A stretch of DNA of 64,000 nt from Euryodendron excelsum (lineage: Eukaryota > Streptophyta > Magnoliopsida > Ericales > Pentaphylacaceae), in NCBI GenBank assembly GCA_033060915.1, contig CM065387.1, positions 40,934,501-40,998,500 on the forward strand, written 5' to 3'. The notes beneath the pieces were generated by a model. The model was given only the letters and a program-made list of their open reading frames with translations, did not search any database and was not told where the DNA came from. The translations under genes were made by a program, and so were the position numbers. Below, one piece after another: positions 35,823 to 46,895 of this stretch. How positions within the stretch are numbered: the first letter of the stretch is position 1; each line of letters begins with the position of its first letter.

Positions 35823-36425
35823 TGTGGGGAAATAACCCCCGGCCCACCCCAGTGGGTGAGGCCCAATCTGCTGGAATTAAAGTTAGGGCTGCCCGGGGCC
35901 CAAACCAGTTATGAGGAGGGGCCGGCCCAAACTGCCGACCTCCTCCCAGCGTGGCCCAGACAGCCAACGGTTTGCGCAAACCGCTGGCGGTCTTAGAGCA
36001 TTAAATGCGGAGTTGACTTGCATTTAATGCACGAGCGGTCGCCCACACAAACGTCGACGTGCACGTCCGGTCAGCCGGAATCCCCCACGACGGTGCGCCA
36101 GACCCTGCAGGTGGCCAGGCGGCGTCAATGATGATGTCTAACTAGCAGACCATGAGAGCCTGCTGATAGGCCGAAACAAAAGACACTCCCCGAAGGACTC
36201 TATAAAGCCCCGAGGAATCGAGAGCCAGGTATGGAGAATGAACCCCTGACTTACACAACTTCCATTCATACTTCTCGATTAAGTTTGCTGACTTAACCTT
36301 CGGAGTGAGATCAACCCACCTAGGGTCGACCCATTCTAACCCATTCGTCTTGCAGGAAGAAGTTTGGATTCATCCACTTTGGGCTTGAGAGCTCGGCCCA
36401 GCCTTCCCAAAAAATCCCACCTACA
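35823..36425 (+). repeat. 5' LTR of the Tat element
   Basis: TGTGGGGAAATAACCC...CCCACCTACA, 603 bp, TATA box CTATAAAG at 36200-36207. It contains short palindromes such as GGTTTGCGCAAACC and GCATTAAATGC. Followed by the primer-binding site. Confidence 0.95.
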
Positions 36426-36426
36426 A

Positions 36427-36445
36427 TTGGCGCCGTCTGTGGGAA
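36427..36445 (+). other. Primer-binding site of the Tat element
   Basis: TTGGCGCCGTCTGTGGGAA starts two bases after the LTR. This string is standard after the 5' LTR in many plant Ty3/gypsy elements. Confidence 0.85.
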
Positions 36446-36642
36446 GGCTTAGAAAAACCATAAGTCTAAACAACCGGAGACAGAGGAAAGAAAACTACGA
36501 CGGGAGGGGCTTCGGAGCCTCCTCCAGTAAAAACCAGACCAGTTCGGCACACTGCCAATCTACACCAATAGATCGGCAAAGAAGAATACTGAGGTCAGAG
36601 ATACGAACGTCCGCCGAAAGCCACCCGGAGACACAAGAGGAA

Positions 36643-38259
36643 ATGTGGAGGGATACGGGTTATGTCAGGGACAGAAACTTCCGCAGGAACCATCCTCGGA
36701 ATCTGGCCCCGTCACCCTCCAGTGGGCGGGTCCCAAGCGAGAATACACTCCGTGCGGTAGAGAGGGAAATTCGGCGGCGCGGAGAAGAGATAGCCTACCT
36801 CACCTCACAGGTGCGGGTAATGAGGGAGGCATTCTCTGCCAGGAATGGGCATAGGAGAGATGGGTCCCCAGATCGGGAGCAGGTTGTTGGCGCCAGGGAC
36901 GAACCAGCGCCACCAGTAAGAGGGAGTTACACCCCTAGTACCGCGCGTTGCGTTAACAGGCGCACGGGTCGGCGAAGGGACAGGAGCGAAACCCCGCCAA
37001 ACAGCAGCCCAGCGGTGGAAGATCGGCGGAAGGAAGACTAGGAAAAGTGGTACAATGAAAAGCAGGAGGACAGAAGGCAGCAAACTAAGGAACACACAGC
37101 CCATGACCTGATGAGAAAGGCCCTAGACCAGATTGCATCCACGCCATTCACTGAGGAGATTGAATCCCATCCAATTCCTCGAAAATTCACCCCACCAAAG
37201 TTCACCCTCTATGACGGAAAGTCTGACCCAATTAACCATGTTCGGCATTACAAACAGCTCATGGTAGTGTGGTGCAGCGACCAGATGCTGATGTGTCGGA
37301 TCTTCCCTTCCAGCCTGGGGAGCGTGGCTTTACGGTGGTTCTACAAATTGCCACAAAAGTCCGTTTCAAGCTGGAGGCAACTGGCCGAGCTCTTTACAGC
37401 TCGTTTCATTGCAAACAGCTTACAGCCAAAGGAGGTTGACTTTTTGCTGACGTTGCGAAAGGAGGAAGGAGAAGGATTGCGAGCATACGCCCGACGCTAC
37501 TGGGAGGCTTATAACGAAATTGATGAGTGCAGCGAGCAGTTGGCTGTAACTCAGTTCAAGATCGGCCTTCCCAGGGAGCATCGCTTGCGACAGTCCTTAA
37601 TGAAGAAACCAGCCCTCACCATACAAGAACTAATGCTGAGGATCGAGCGCTATGCGCGGCTGGACGAGGGCGTACCCCAAGGGGAGACACCTAAGGTCGG
37701 CGCGGCAGCCGAAAAGACGAGCAAGAAGGATGCCAAGAAGCCCCGATCAGAGGACATCAGCCGAGGAAAAAGAGTGCCCGATGGGGTCTACACAGTCTTT
37801 AAAGACCCCATCTATAAAATATTGCCCCAGATCCGTGATAAGCCCTTCTTCAAGTGGCCACCAAAGCTGGGGGGAGACCCTGCAACTAGGGACCAGAAGA
37901 GGTTCTGTTCCTACCACCACGAGAAGGGGCACAAGACGGAGCAATGTCGGCATCTGAAAACCCATTTGGAAGACTTAGCCAAAGCGGGCCACCTCGACCA
38001 ATTCATTGATCGGGAGAAGACTAAGGTCGAAGCCGAGCAGCCACGAGTGCAGGAAGTAGCCCAGAAGGAACCAGAAGTAAGGCCGGTTCGGGTAATCAAC
38101 GTGCTGCACGGTTCGGCCGAATCAGGAACCATAGACCCACATAGGTACCGAGCCGAGATGCAGAAGGCTGCGCACCTAAGGGAAGTGATGCAGATACAAC
38201 CACCCAGCAAGAAAGCCAAGGTCGGCAATACCCATGTATCCATCTCCTTCACCGACTAG
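36643..38259 (+). pseudogene. Tat gag polyprotein with an internal stop
   Basis: From the first in-frame ATG after the primer site (36643) the frame is Arg-rich and disordered, meets a TAG at 37039-37041, and continues in the same frame into 37111-38259. That part holds the retrotransposon gag domain (HYKQLMVVWCSDQMLMCRIF, SLGSVALRWFYKLP, FTARFIANS, EGLRAYARRYWEAYNE) and, near the end, a zinc-binding CSYHHEKGHKTEQC. Another in-frame TAG (38257-38259) separates gag from protease. The frame is also open upstream through the LTR, but a start there is unlikely. Gag forms the capsid. Readthrough of these stops is possible but the clustering with other stops suggests decay. Confidence 0.88.
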
Positions 38260-40299
38260 GATCTCGCTGGAGTGCAAATCCCTCACAATGATGCCTTGGT
38301 TGTTACGTTAAGAATGGCGGACTGTGACGTTAGAAGATTGCTCATTGACTAAGGGAGTTCGTCTGAAGTTATGTACTACAGCTTGTTCAAACAATTGGGA
38401 CTCGAGGAGTCCGACCTCCAACCATCGCTTAGCCCATTGGTCGGCTTCAGCTCAGACCCAGTCTGACCCATGGGTAAAGTGACGATTCCTGTGACGGCTG
38501 GAGGGATCACATTACAAACAGAATTCCTGGTTGTTAACGTACCATCCCCCTACAACGCCATCATGGGACGAACCTGGTTGCACCTCATGAAGGCCGTTCC
38601 CTCCACCTATCACCAGCTGCTTCGGTTCCCGACCCCAACGGGAGTTGGCGAGATAAGGGGAGACCAGGTGACTGCCAAACGGTGTTTTCTAACAGCATGT
38701 GCGACCAAGACAAGACCAGAGAAAGTACAAATGATGGAGCTACATGAAGACACCCCCACCATAGATGATGTGGGACAGACGCCCGAGAATAAAGCTGTCG
38801 AGGACCTGAAGAAGATATGCATAGATCGGCAAGGAGAAAAATACTTCGTCATCGGCACCTCTTTGTCCAAACAAGAGGAAAAATCCCTCATTGAGTTATT
38901 AACAAACTTCCTGGAAGTATTCGCCTGGACCCCTTATGACATGCCTGGGATCGGCGCTGACGTTGCCTGTCATCGCCTTAATGTAAACCCAAACTGCCGA
39001 CCTGTTATCCAAAAGGGGAGAAGGGCAGCTACCCAGCATGTGGACGCCGTCTTGGAAGAAACAGAGAAGCTTTTGGAAGCCGGAGCGATCCGGGAGATCA
39101 ACTACCCAAGCTGGTTGTCAAACACCGTGGTAGTAAAAAAGAAAGACGGCAAATGGAGGGTCTGTGTAGACTTCACCGACCTCAACAGGGCGTGCCCCAA
39201 AGATCCATTCCCCCTGCCCAAAATTGACCAGCTTGTGGATGCAACCGCTGGCTTCAGAAAGATGAGTTTCCTGGATGCCTACCGTGGGTATCACCAGATC
39301 CCACTTCACCCCGACGACCAAGAGAAAACGGCCTTCATCACTCAGAGGGGCATTTACTGCTATAGAGTTATGCCCTTTGGCCTGAAGAACGCCGGAGCCA
39401 CATATCAACGACTGGTCACAAAGATGTTCAAGACGCAGCTCGGCAGAACTGTCGAGGTCTACATCGATGACATGGTGGTAAAAAGCAAACTGAGCGACAC
39501 CCATTTGGTGGACCTAAAGGAGGTACCCTATATCCTGAAAGACTACAAAATGCGGCTGAACGCTTCAAAATGTGTCTTCGGGGTCGGCTCAGGCAAGTTC
39601 CTGGGGTTCCTGGTCACGCATCGGGGTATAGAGATGGACCCCCGGCAGATTAGTGCAATTCAGAGCATTCACGCTCCAAAGAATGCCAAAGAGGTTCAAA
39701 GATTGACAGGAATGGCCGCCGCACTTAACAGATTCATTAGCCGTTCATCGGACAGGTGCCGACCTTTCTTCCAGCTCCTGAGGAAACAGGAACGGTTCGA
39801 GTGGACCCCTGAGTGTGATTCTGCCCTTGCCGATCTAAAAAACTACCTAGCCAAACCACCACTGCTCTCCACGCCTATCCAGCATGAGGAGCTCTTCCTC
39901 TACCTTGCAGTGTCAGACCATGCAGTCAGCGCGGTCCTACTCAGGCAAGAAAATGGGCAACAATTCTCAGTCTATTACGTCAGCAAAACCCTTCTTGGAG
40001 CCGAGAGCAGGTATCTACCCCTGGAGAAACTGACACTCGCACTGGTAGTCGCATCCCGAAAGTTGGTGCATTACTTCAGATCTCACACCATTAACGTCCT
40101 CACCAACCACCAGCTCAAACCCCTCCTAAGGAAAGCCGACTTCTCAGGAAGAATTGCAAAATGGGCTGTAGAGTTAGGGGAGTTTGACATCAAGTTCCAG
40201 CCTAGATCGGCAGTGAAGGGGCAGGTTCTCGCAGATTTTATTGCCGAGTTCTCTGTCGAAATTACACTAAAAGTAGAAGAGACCCCGGCCGCTGGCTAA
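38260..40299 (+). pseudogene. Tat protease, reverse transcriptase and first RNase H
   Basis: Same frame as gag. The aspartic protease region reads VRRLLID, a TAA (38350-38352) in the middle of the D-x-G-S active site, then GSSSEVMYYSLFKQLG. A TGA follows at 38464-38466, after which 609 codons are open. RT motifs are complete: [46 protein letters not shown] and the catalytic [10 protein letters not shown] near residue 330 of that open part. The first RNase H follows ([36 protein letters not shown]). A TAA at 40297-40299 ends it. RT copies the element RNA. The RT itself looks intact, but the protease stop should block polyprotein processing. Confidence 0.92.
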
Positions 40300-42069
40300 C
40301 CGCAACACGAAATCCCCCTGGATCTTTGGGAACAAACTAATCATTGGAAACTCTACGTGGACGGAGCTTCCAATGACCGGGGGGCAGGATCGGGCATCGT
40401 ACTCGTTACACCAGATGGTCTAACCATCGAGCAAGCCATCAAGCTGGAATTCACTGCTTCCAACAATGAGTCAGAATACGAGGCCTTGCTCGCCGGAATA
40501 CGTCGAGCCATTGAACTTCGAATTCCCGAAATCGTCATCTACTCGAACTCCTTACTTGTCGTAAATCAAATCACAGAGGAATACGTTGCAAAGAACGACA
40601 GAATGATGTTGTACGTAGCAAAGGCCAAGGAACTTCTCAGCCAATTTAAAAACTACAAGCTTCGACAGATTAGCCGAGATAACAACTCACATGCGGATGC
40701 CTTGGCAACCCTGGCCATGGCTCTGAAATCAGGTTCGAGAAGGACGATCAACGTGGAAACTCTTGCCAATCCCAGCATTTTCCGCGAGGAGGATGAAGCC
40801 TTAACAGCGGAGAAGCTGGGACCATCATGGATGGACCCAATTATTTCTTACCTTGACACAGACAAGCTACCAGACGATAAGGCTGAAGCTCGGCGAATCA
40901 AGCATGCATCTCTCAGGTATTGGTTGTCACCAGGTAAGGAACTTTACAGACGTTCTTTTATAGGTCCTTATTTGCACTGTGTTCATCCGGACCAAGTACA
41001 GAGCGTCTTGTTCGAAATCCATGAAGGGATATGTGGAAGTCACGTCGGCGGTAGATCGGTCGCACACCGAGCCATCTCACAAGGATACTGGTGGCCTTAC
41101 ATGCAGAAGGATGCAGCCCAGTATGTCCTGAAGTGCGACAAATGTCAGAGGTTTTCCCCCATTATCCACCAGCCAGCCGAAGATCTTGCTTCCATCACTA
41201 GTCCGTGGCCTTTCGTTCAGTGGGGACTGGACATTATCGGACCTTTGCCTCGGGCTCCGGGCAACAAAAGGTTTCTCATCATGGCCACCGATTACTTTAC
41301 CAAATGGGTAGAAGCCGAACCTTTATCAAACATCAGGGAAACTGACGCCAAAAGGTTCGTATGGAAAAGCATTGTCACCAGATTCGGGTTGCCCCGTGCC
41401 ATCGTATCAGATAATGGCACCCAGTTCGATGGTAATATCTTCAGATCATTTTGCGAAGGATTGGGGATCAGAAATTATTACTCAACACCAGCCTACCCCC
41501 AATGCAACGGACAAGCCGAAATTTCAAATAAAACCATGCTGAATGGAGTCAAGAAACGTCTTGAAAAAGCCAAGGGGAAGTGGACGGAAGAGCTACCCAA
41601 TGTCTTGTGGTCCTACCGAACAACCCCAAGGAGATCCACAGGAGAAACACCGTTCTCCTTGGCATACGGGGTGGAGGCAGTCATCCCCCTGGAGATCGGT
41701 CCACCAACTATCAGGTCGGCAGCTTTCGACACCGGTGTCAATGACCAAACGATTACGAGAGATCTGGATCTTGTCGAAGAAAGAAGGGAAACCGCTTTGA
41801 TCAAGCTCACAGAGTATCAGCGACAGCTTAAACGCTCTTACAACAAGCGGGTCCGCCCAAGAAACTTTGCTTCAGGAGATCTGGTTTTACGAAAAGTATT
41901 GGGGGCAACCAAGAAGGCGGCAGATGGGAAGCTCGGCCCCAATTGGGAAGGCCCCTACAGGGTCACATCCCAGGTTGGCATCGGCGCGTACAGACTTGAG
42001 ACTGTTGAAGAAGGGCGACCGTTGCCACGACCTTGGAATGCGACCAACTTGAGGAAGTTCTACCAGTAA
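40300..42069 (+). pseudogene. Tat second RNase H and integrase
   Basis: In frame with the RT part after one TAA. It starts HWKLYVDGASNDRGAG, a second, plant/archaeal-type RNase H with the conserved D, E (NNESEYEALLAGI), D (IYSNSL shows Asn at the usual Asp position) and DNNSHADALA. Integrase follows: H2C2 finger (H-E-G...CDKCQRF), core with catalytic D292, D352 and E388 counted from the ATG at 40357 (GLDIIGP, VSDNGTQFD, GQAEISNK; 35 residues between the last two) and a C-terminal domain (LGPNWEGPYRV). The integrase ORF is open for 570 codons. A substituted RNase H residue would be expected to weaken that domain; check by alignment. Confidence 0.9.
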
Positions 42070-42547
42070 TATGAAACCCCAAACACTGTAACAGTCCCCG
42101 AAATGTATAAAGCTCAGTTGAAGAATCAATGAAAATGAAGATTGTTCAAACGACCTTACTCGGACCATTCTGACCAAAGCAAAAACCAAGTGTAAAAACT
42201 TGGTCCTGTCCAAGTTGGGCAGGTCGGCCAAAGAAGGCCAAAGCAAAAACCAAGTGTAAAAACTTGGTCCTGTCCAAGTTGGGCAGGTCGGCCAAAGAAG
42301 GCCAAAGCAAAAACCAAGGGTAAAAACGTAGTCCTGTCCATGTTGGGCAGGTCGGCCAGAGAGAAAAACTAAAGTCAAGTGTCAATTCTGCCCAAATTGC
42401 ACAGACCGGCCAAGAAAAGCTGAAGAAAGAAAAAATTAAGTCTAAACAACAAAATCAAATAAAGGAGATCCAGTAATAAACAAACAGACGAGTTTTTCTC
42501 ATTAAAAAGTACTGACGGTTACAAAAATGGAGAAAGAGAAAGAAAAG
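42070..42547. repeat. 64-bp tandem repeats between the converging 3' ends of pol and the antisense gene
   Basis: CCAAAGCAAAAACCAAG starts at 42174, 42238 and 42302, a period of exactly 64 bp, with a fourth decayed unit to about 42420. Each unit includes CCAAGTGTAAAAACTTGG, a small hairpin, and TTGGGCAGGTCGGCC. The period is not a multiple of three, so open frames here are accidental. A role in ending transcription from both sides is possible but only inferred. Confidence 0.85.
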
Positions 42548-44771
42548 CTATGCCGACTTCTCCCCCGGCTCTACAGACACCCCCGGCGAGACTTCTACCA
42601 CATCCTCCAGGGGCACAGCTGCGGTCTTCAAGCCTTCAACTCTCTCCTTCTCAGCAGCAGCAGCTTCGGCCGCGTCTTTCAACTTAAACTCCCGTGCATA
42701 TTGGGCATTGGCCAGGACTTTCTTCGGACAGACGACGCCGTCCTCGGTAGTATCAAAGTAGTCCGGGCAAAGACCCCACACATCGGAGGCCTTATCCAAC
42801 TCTGCCACGATAAGGGCACCATTCCAACCCTGTCGGAAAATGGTGCGACTGAGGTCCATCATCTCTTGAGCCAAATTCTTGGCTCCCCTCTCTTCACCCC
42901 GCTTCAATATGGCCTCCTCCTCCACCTTCAGCTTGGCCACTTCTGCCTTAAGGGTCTCCACCTCCTCGTTGGCCTTGTGCAGATCCACGGACTGCACGTC
43001 AAACTTTTTCTCAAGGTCAGCGAGATCCTTATCCCTCTTCTCGAAGTCGGCCTTCGTCAGCAAAAGCTCGGCAGAAGCCTGCTCGGCTTGTTTCTTGAAG
43101 GTAATCCGCTCCTTATTTGCTTCAATCCATTCAAGCTTCAGACGGCCGTGCTCTTCAATGAGTTGCTGGTGAACCTCAGCAAGCTTTTGGAAGCATGTCA
43201 TCGCCTCCAAGGAATTTAGGCAGCCCTACACAAATTGAAGAAGGTCGTTGTTAGGTCAAGTGCCTAAGAGGACTGTAGTCACCGAAAGTCGTAGCTGTCT
43301 TACCAGTACGGAATCATGGAAAGCGCCCATGAAGACGGCCGAGTCGCTTGCTTCGCCCAGCTTCGCCACGTCCTTTTTCTGAAGGACGCTTTTCAGAACA
43401 CCAAAAGCGACCTCGGGCTGATCGATCATGGAAGCCGCTGTCGTCATTGGACGGCCCAAAATGTCCGGAGTGATGGTCACTGTCTCGCCGACCTCGTCCA
43501 CCGTGGCTTTGCCTTTCTGCTTCTTGGGCGCATGAGTTGGAGTGACATCGGGCCTTCTCTTTCTTTGTTGTCGTGTCTCTGGCCTCTGTTGCACGGTTGT
43601 GGCCTCCTCCACAGGTGCTGCCACCGGCTCGGCTGTTGGAGTTTCGGCAGGAGTGGGAGTGGCCGACCTCAGCGGTTGCCCCGCCAGAGCAAACATTCTT
43701 TCCTTCAGACTCATGCCGTCCATCTCGTTGGGTGATGGGCTGGAATCACTCGTACGGGTGGGAACCTCAACTCGGCGGTCGGGTACAGTGTATGGAGACG
43801 AAGTGGACGCCGAACTGTGCGATTCGGTTCGCTCTTCGTGCCGTTCTTCGCCACGCGATGCAGATGGTGGAGCAACCGCAACTGTCACGCCTGTAGGGAT
43901 GCGCGCCCTCTCGATCGCTATGCCAGTAGGGATTTCCTCAAAGTCCCCTTCGGCACCTTCGTCCGCCAATCTTGTTAGAACACTCGGGGGCACACCAGTC
44001 TCGGCAGTAAAAGTCGAGTATCGCAGCGGATAGGAGAGCAAGATATGTGCTGCCCGAGCTATGTATCGTAGCCGACCTTCACCAACGTATTTCAAGACCT
44101 TGTTGAGGTCGTCGGAGTTAACCAACCAATCACGAGCTTTCGACCGCTTCCTTGTGTCTGCAAAAAGTTCGAGAGTTAGTATAGATGCGGACCGAAACTT
44201 AAAATGATACACAGTCTGAGAAGATCGGCATCAAACCTAGTTGAACGAGCTTTTTAGGGCACCGAATCGCCGGTCTATCTTTCTCGGGAACATTGCCGAA
44301 CTCCCACGGACCAGTTACCCAAACCCTTACATCATCAACGCCCTTCCCTGAAGAAGGCAAACACTTCACTAACTCTAAGGACTTCTTTACTACCCGGAGG
44401 TAAACCTTGTAACTACCTCCGACTTTGCAAAGGGTGTAACAGTAGTCCAGTTCAGCAAGACCCAGGTTCACCCCCAGTCGCCGATTTATTTCAAGCATAC
44501 CAAAGAAGATCCTATATACATTTGACGCTAACTGGGAAGGTGACACATTGTTTTTTACTATGAACTTTTGAAGAAGAGGGTGGAGGGGAAACCTGAGCCC
44601 CCCTTCGACGATGGCAATGACCGGGAATGGTACTCCCTTTTCGGTCTCGCCCATACGGAAGTCATCAGGGTCGACCGGCTCTAAGCCGATCTCGTATGGG
44701 ATTTCGAACCTGGCCCTGAACGAAGCAAGGGCCGACGGACCATCTAACATTTTACAAAGACGGGATGCCAT
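42548..44771 (-). CDS. Antisense spliced gene of the Tat element (three exons, 688 residues)
   Basis: Exons on the minus strand: 44771-44237, 44157-43304, 43225-42548. Donors CTAG|GTTTG and ACTG|GTAAG and acceptors TTTGCAG|AC and GTGTAG|GG join phases exactly (535 + 854 + 678 = 2067 nt) with no internal stop. Exon 1 (from MASRLCKMLDGPSALASF) carries the conserved GLRFPLHPLLQKFI...SPSQLASNVYRIFFGMLEI block of the 'putative gypsy type transposon' family (Pfam Transposase_28). Exon 2 has a Ser/Thr/Pro-rich part and a basic, nuclear-signal-like KRRPDVTPTHAPKKQK. Exon 3 is a long Glu/Lys/Ala coiled coil. Tat elements are known to carry extra antisense ORFs here, but their function is unknown. The frame is open while the sense genes have stops. 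Confidence 0.82.
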
Positions 44772-44943
44772 CGGGGGGCAATCGTCAACACACAGAAAGT
44801 ACAGTAAAGAGCGAAAGAGTTGCGGGCTCGAAGAACACTTACAGTGTTGGGTGCCGAAACAGCCGACGCACTCGTGATTCGAGAGGCAGGGAAGTTAAAA
44901 AAAGAAAGAGCAAGTGTTTCCCAAAACCAATCAGGGCGTCGTT

Positions 44944-44951
44944 CTTTTATA
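44944..44951 (-). promoter_or_regulatory. TATA box for the antisense gene
   Basis: TATAAAAG on the minus strand, 173 bp upstream of the antisense ATG at 44771, leaving a 5' UTR of about 140 nt. It lies inside the element, between the antisense gene and the 3' LTR, so the gene need not rely on the LTR promoter. Confidence 0.6.
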
Positions 44952-45128
44952 CACGCCAGAGCCGTCGGTTCATACGCGGGAAAATGGCATTAATCATGAC
45001 GCTCTGCCGAAGCGTCACGTCGGCCGTCGATTCGATAACGCCTCATCAATAGATTTTTTAAATCCCCGCCGTTTGTGCGGTCGGGTGACCGTTACAACCC
45101 TTGGCCGTTTCAGAAGCTGAATCGACGC

Positions 45129-45145
45129 AAGGGCTGGGGGGCAAT
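45129..45145 (+). other. Polypurine tract of the Tat element
   Basis: AAGGGCTGGGGGGCAAT directly precedes the 3' LTR, the place where plus-strand DNA synthesis is primed. Confidence 0.65.
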
Positions 45146-45748
45146 TGTGGGGAAATAACCCCCGGCCCACCCCAGTGGGTGAGGCCCAATCTGCTGGAAT
45201 TAAAGTTAGGGCTGTCCGGGGCCCAAACCAGTTATGAGGAAGGGCCGGCCCAAACTGCCGACCTCCTCCCAGCGTGGCCCAGACAGCCAACGGTTTGCGC
45301 AAACCGCTGGCGGTCTTAGAGCATTAAATGCGGAGTTGACTTGCATTTAATGCACGAGCAGCCGCCCACACAAACGTCGACGTGCACGTCCGGTCAGCCG
45401 AAATCCCCCACGACAGTGCGCCAGACGCTGCAGGTGGCCAGGCGGCGTCAATGATGATGCCTAACCAGCAGACCATGAGAGCCTGCTGATAGGCCGAAAC
45501 AAAAGACACTCCCCGAAGAACTCTATAAAGCCCCGAGGAATCGAGAGCCAGGTATGGAGAATGAACCCCTGACTTACACAACTTCCATTCATACTTCTCG
45601 ATTAAGTTTGCTGACTTAACCTTCGGAGTGAGATCGACCCACCTAGGGTCGACCCATTCTAACCCATTCGTCTTGCAGGAAGAAGTTTGGATTCATCCAC
45701 TTTGGGCTTGAGAGCTCGGCCCAGCCTTCCCGAAAAATCCCACCTACA
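45146..45748 (+). repeat. 3' LTR of the Tat element
   Basis: 603 bp, same length as the 5' LTR with 12 substitutions and no gaps in my alignment. Ends CCCACCTACA, then the GTAAA duplication and the copia integrase frame resumes. Confidence 0.95.
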
Positions 45749-45753
45749 GTAAA

Positions 45754-46895
45754 GCTTATAAAGTTTTTAACAAAAGAACCTTAGTAATAAAAGAATCTAT
45801 TCATATAGCATTTGATGAATCTAACAATGTTTCTTCCAAGAAAATTATAAGCGACGATGATAAAAATATTGAACAAAGTATGGAAGATGTTACCATTATG
45901 AAAAGAAAAAATGAATCTTTAAAACAATCTTTCATAGAAAATAATTAAAGAGAAAGTTCAACTGAGTTTCCTCTAAGTAAGAGGAATCCAAAGAAAATAT
46001 ATAAGACTTGCCTAAAGACTGGAGGTATGCACACAATCATCCTAAAAAATTGATTATTGGTAATCCCTCACAAGGTATAAAAAACTCATTCTTCTTTTTG
46101 TGATATTTGTGGTAATTTACCATTTTATCTCAAATTGAACCTAAATGTTTTAAAGAGATTGAAAATAATGAAAGTTGTATATTAGCTATGCAAGAAGAGT
46201 TAAATCAATTTGAAAGAAATAAGATTTGGACTTTAGTTCCAAGACCTAATGACTATGTCATGATTGGTATTTTTAGAAACAAAATAGATGAATCTGGGGT
46301 TGTTATTAGAAATAAAGCTCGATTGGTAGCTCAAGGTTACAACTAAGAAGATGAAATGTTGCTTACATTTGCACGTTTTAATAATTTCAAACTTTACCAA
46401 ATAGATATTAAAAGTACATTTTAAACGAATATATTCCAGAATAGGTTTACGTTGAACAACCTCCTAGTTTTCAAAATCAAAATTTTTCAAATCATGTTTT
46501 CAAACTTATAAAAACTTTATATGGTTTAAAACAAACTCCTTGAGCATGGTATGAAAGATTAAGTAAATTTTTTATTAATAATGATTTTTCAAAAGGAAAA
46601 ATTAATAGTACTCTTTTTATAAAATCTAAAGATTATAACATATTAGTAATGCAAATATATGTTGATGATATTATTTTTGGTGCTACTAATGAAGAGATGT
46701 GCAAAGAATTTTTTAAATGTATGCAGGGAGAATTTGAAATGAGTATAATGGAAGAATTAAATTTCTTTTTGGACTCCAAATTAAGCAATCTAAGGAAACC
46801 ATTTTCATCAATCAATCCAAGTACAAAAAGGATTTATTAAAAAGGTTTAACATGGAGAATTTAAAGTCTATTGGGACTTCAATGGGTACTACTAC
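45754..46895 (+). pseudogene. Copia integrase end and reverse transcriptase, first part
   Basis: Continues the copia integrase (KVFNKRTLVIKESIHIAFDE), then the RT region: MQEELNQFERNKIWTLVPRP, RNKARLVAQGYN followed by a stop, LYGLKQTP and the catalytic YVDDIIFGATNEEM at about 46658. Several stops and frameshifts are visible. The frame reaches SIGTSMGTT and is interrupted by the second solo LTR. Confidence 0.87.

Larger units (their letters stand above)
35823..45748 (+). mobile_element. Ty3/gypsy retrotransposon of the Tat lineage, nearly complete, 9926 bp
   Basis: Two 603-bp LTRs (35823-36425 and 45146-45748), TG...CA ends, and a perfect five-base target duplication GTAAA (35818-35822 and 45749-45753). 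Order on the plus strand: gag, protease, RT, RNase H, second RNase H, integrase. The second RNase H domain between the first RNase H and integrase marks the Tat lineage. The LTRs differ at 12 of 603 aligned positions by my count (98.0% identity), so it is much younger than the copia element it sits in. A spliced gene lies on the opposite strand between integrase and the 3' LTR. Confidence 0.96.

Noticed and set aside
36364..36642. Gag start at 36364 inside the 5' LTR
   Set aside because: It would begin before the primer-binding site; the frame is merely open there. The first in-frame ATG after the primer site is at 36643.
42527..43219. 230-codon plus-strand frame opposite the antisense gene
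   Set aside because: Mirror of the third exon of the minus-strand gene; Leu/Ser-rich composition is that of a complement of a Glu/Lys-rich coiled coil.
43316..44033. Plus-strand frames opposite the second antisense exon
   Set aside because: No motifs; the minus-strand reading has consistent splice phases and a recognised domain in the preceding exon.
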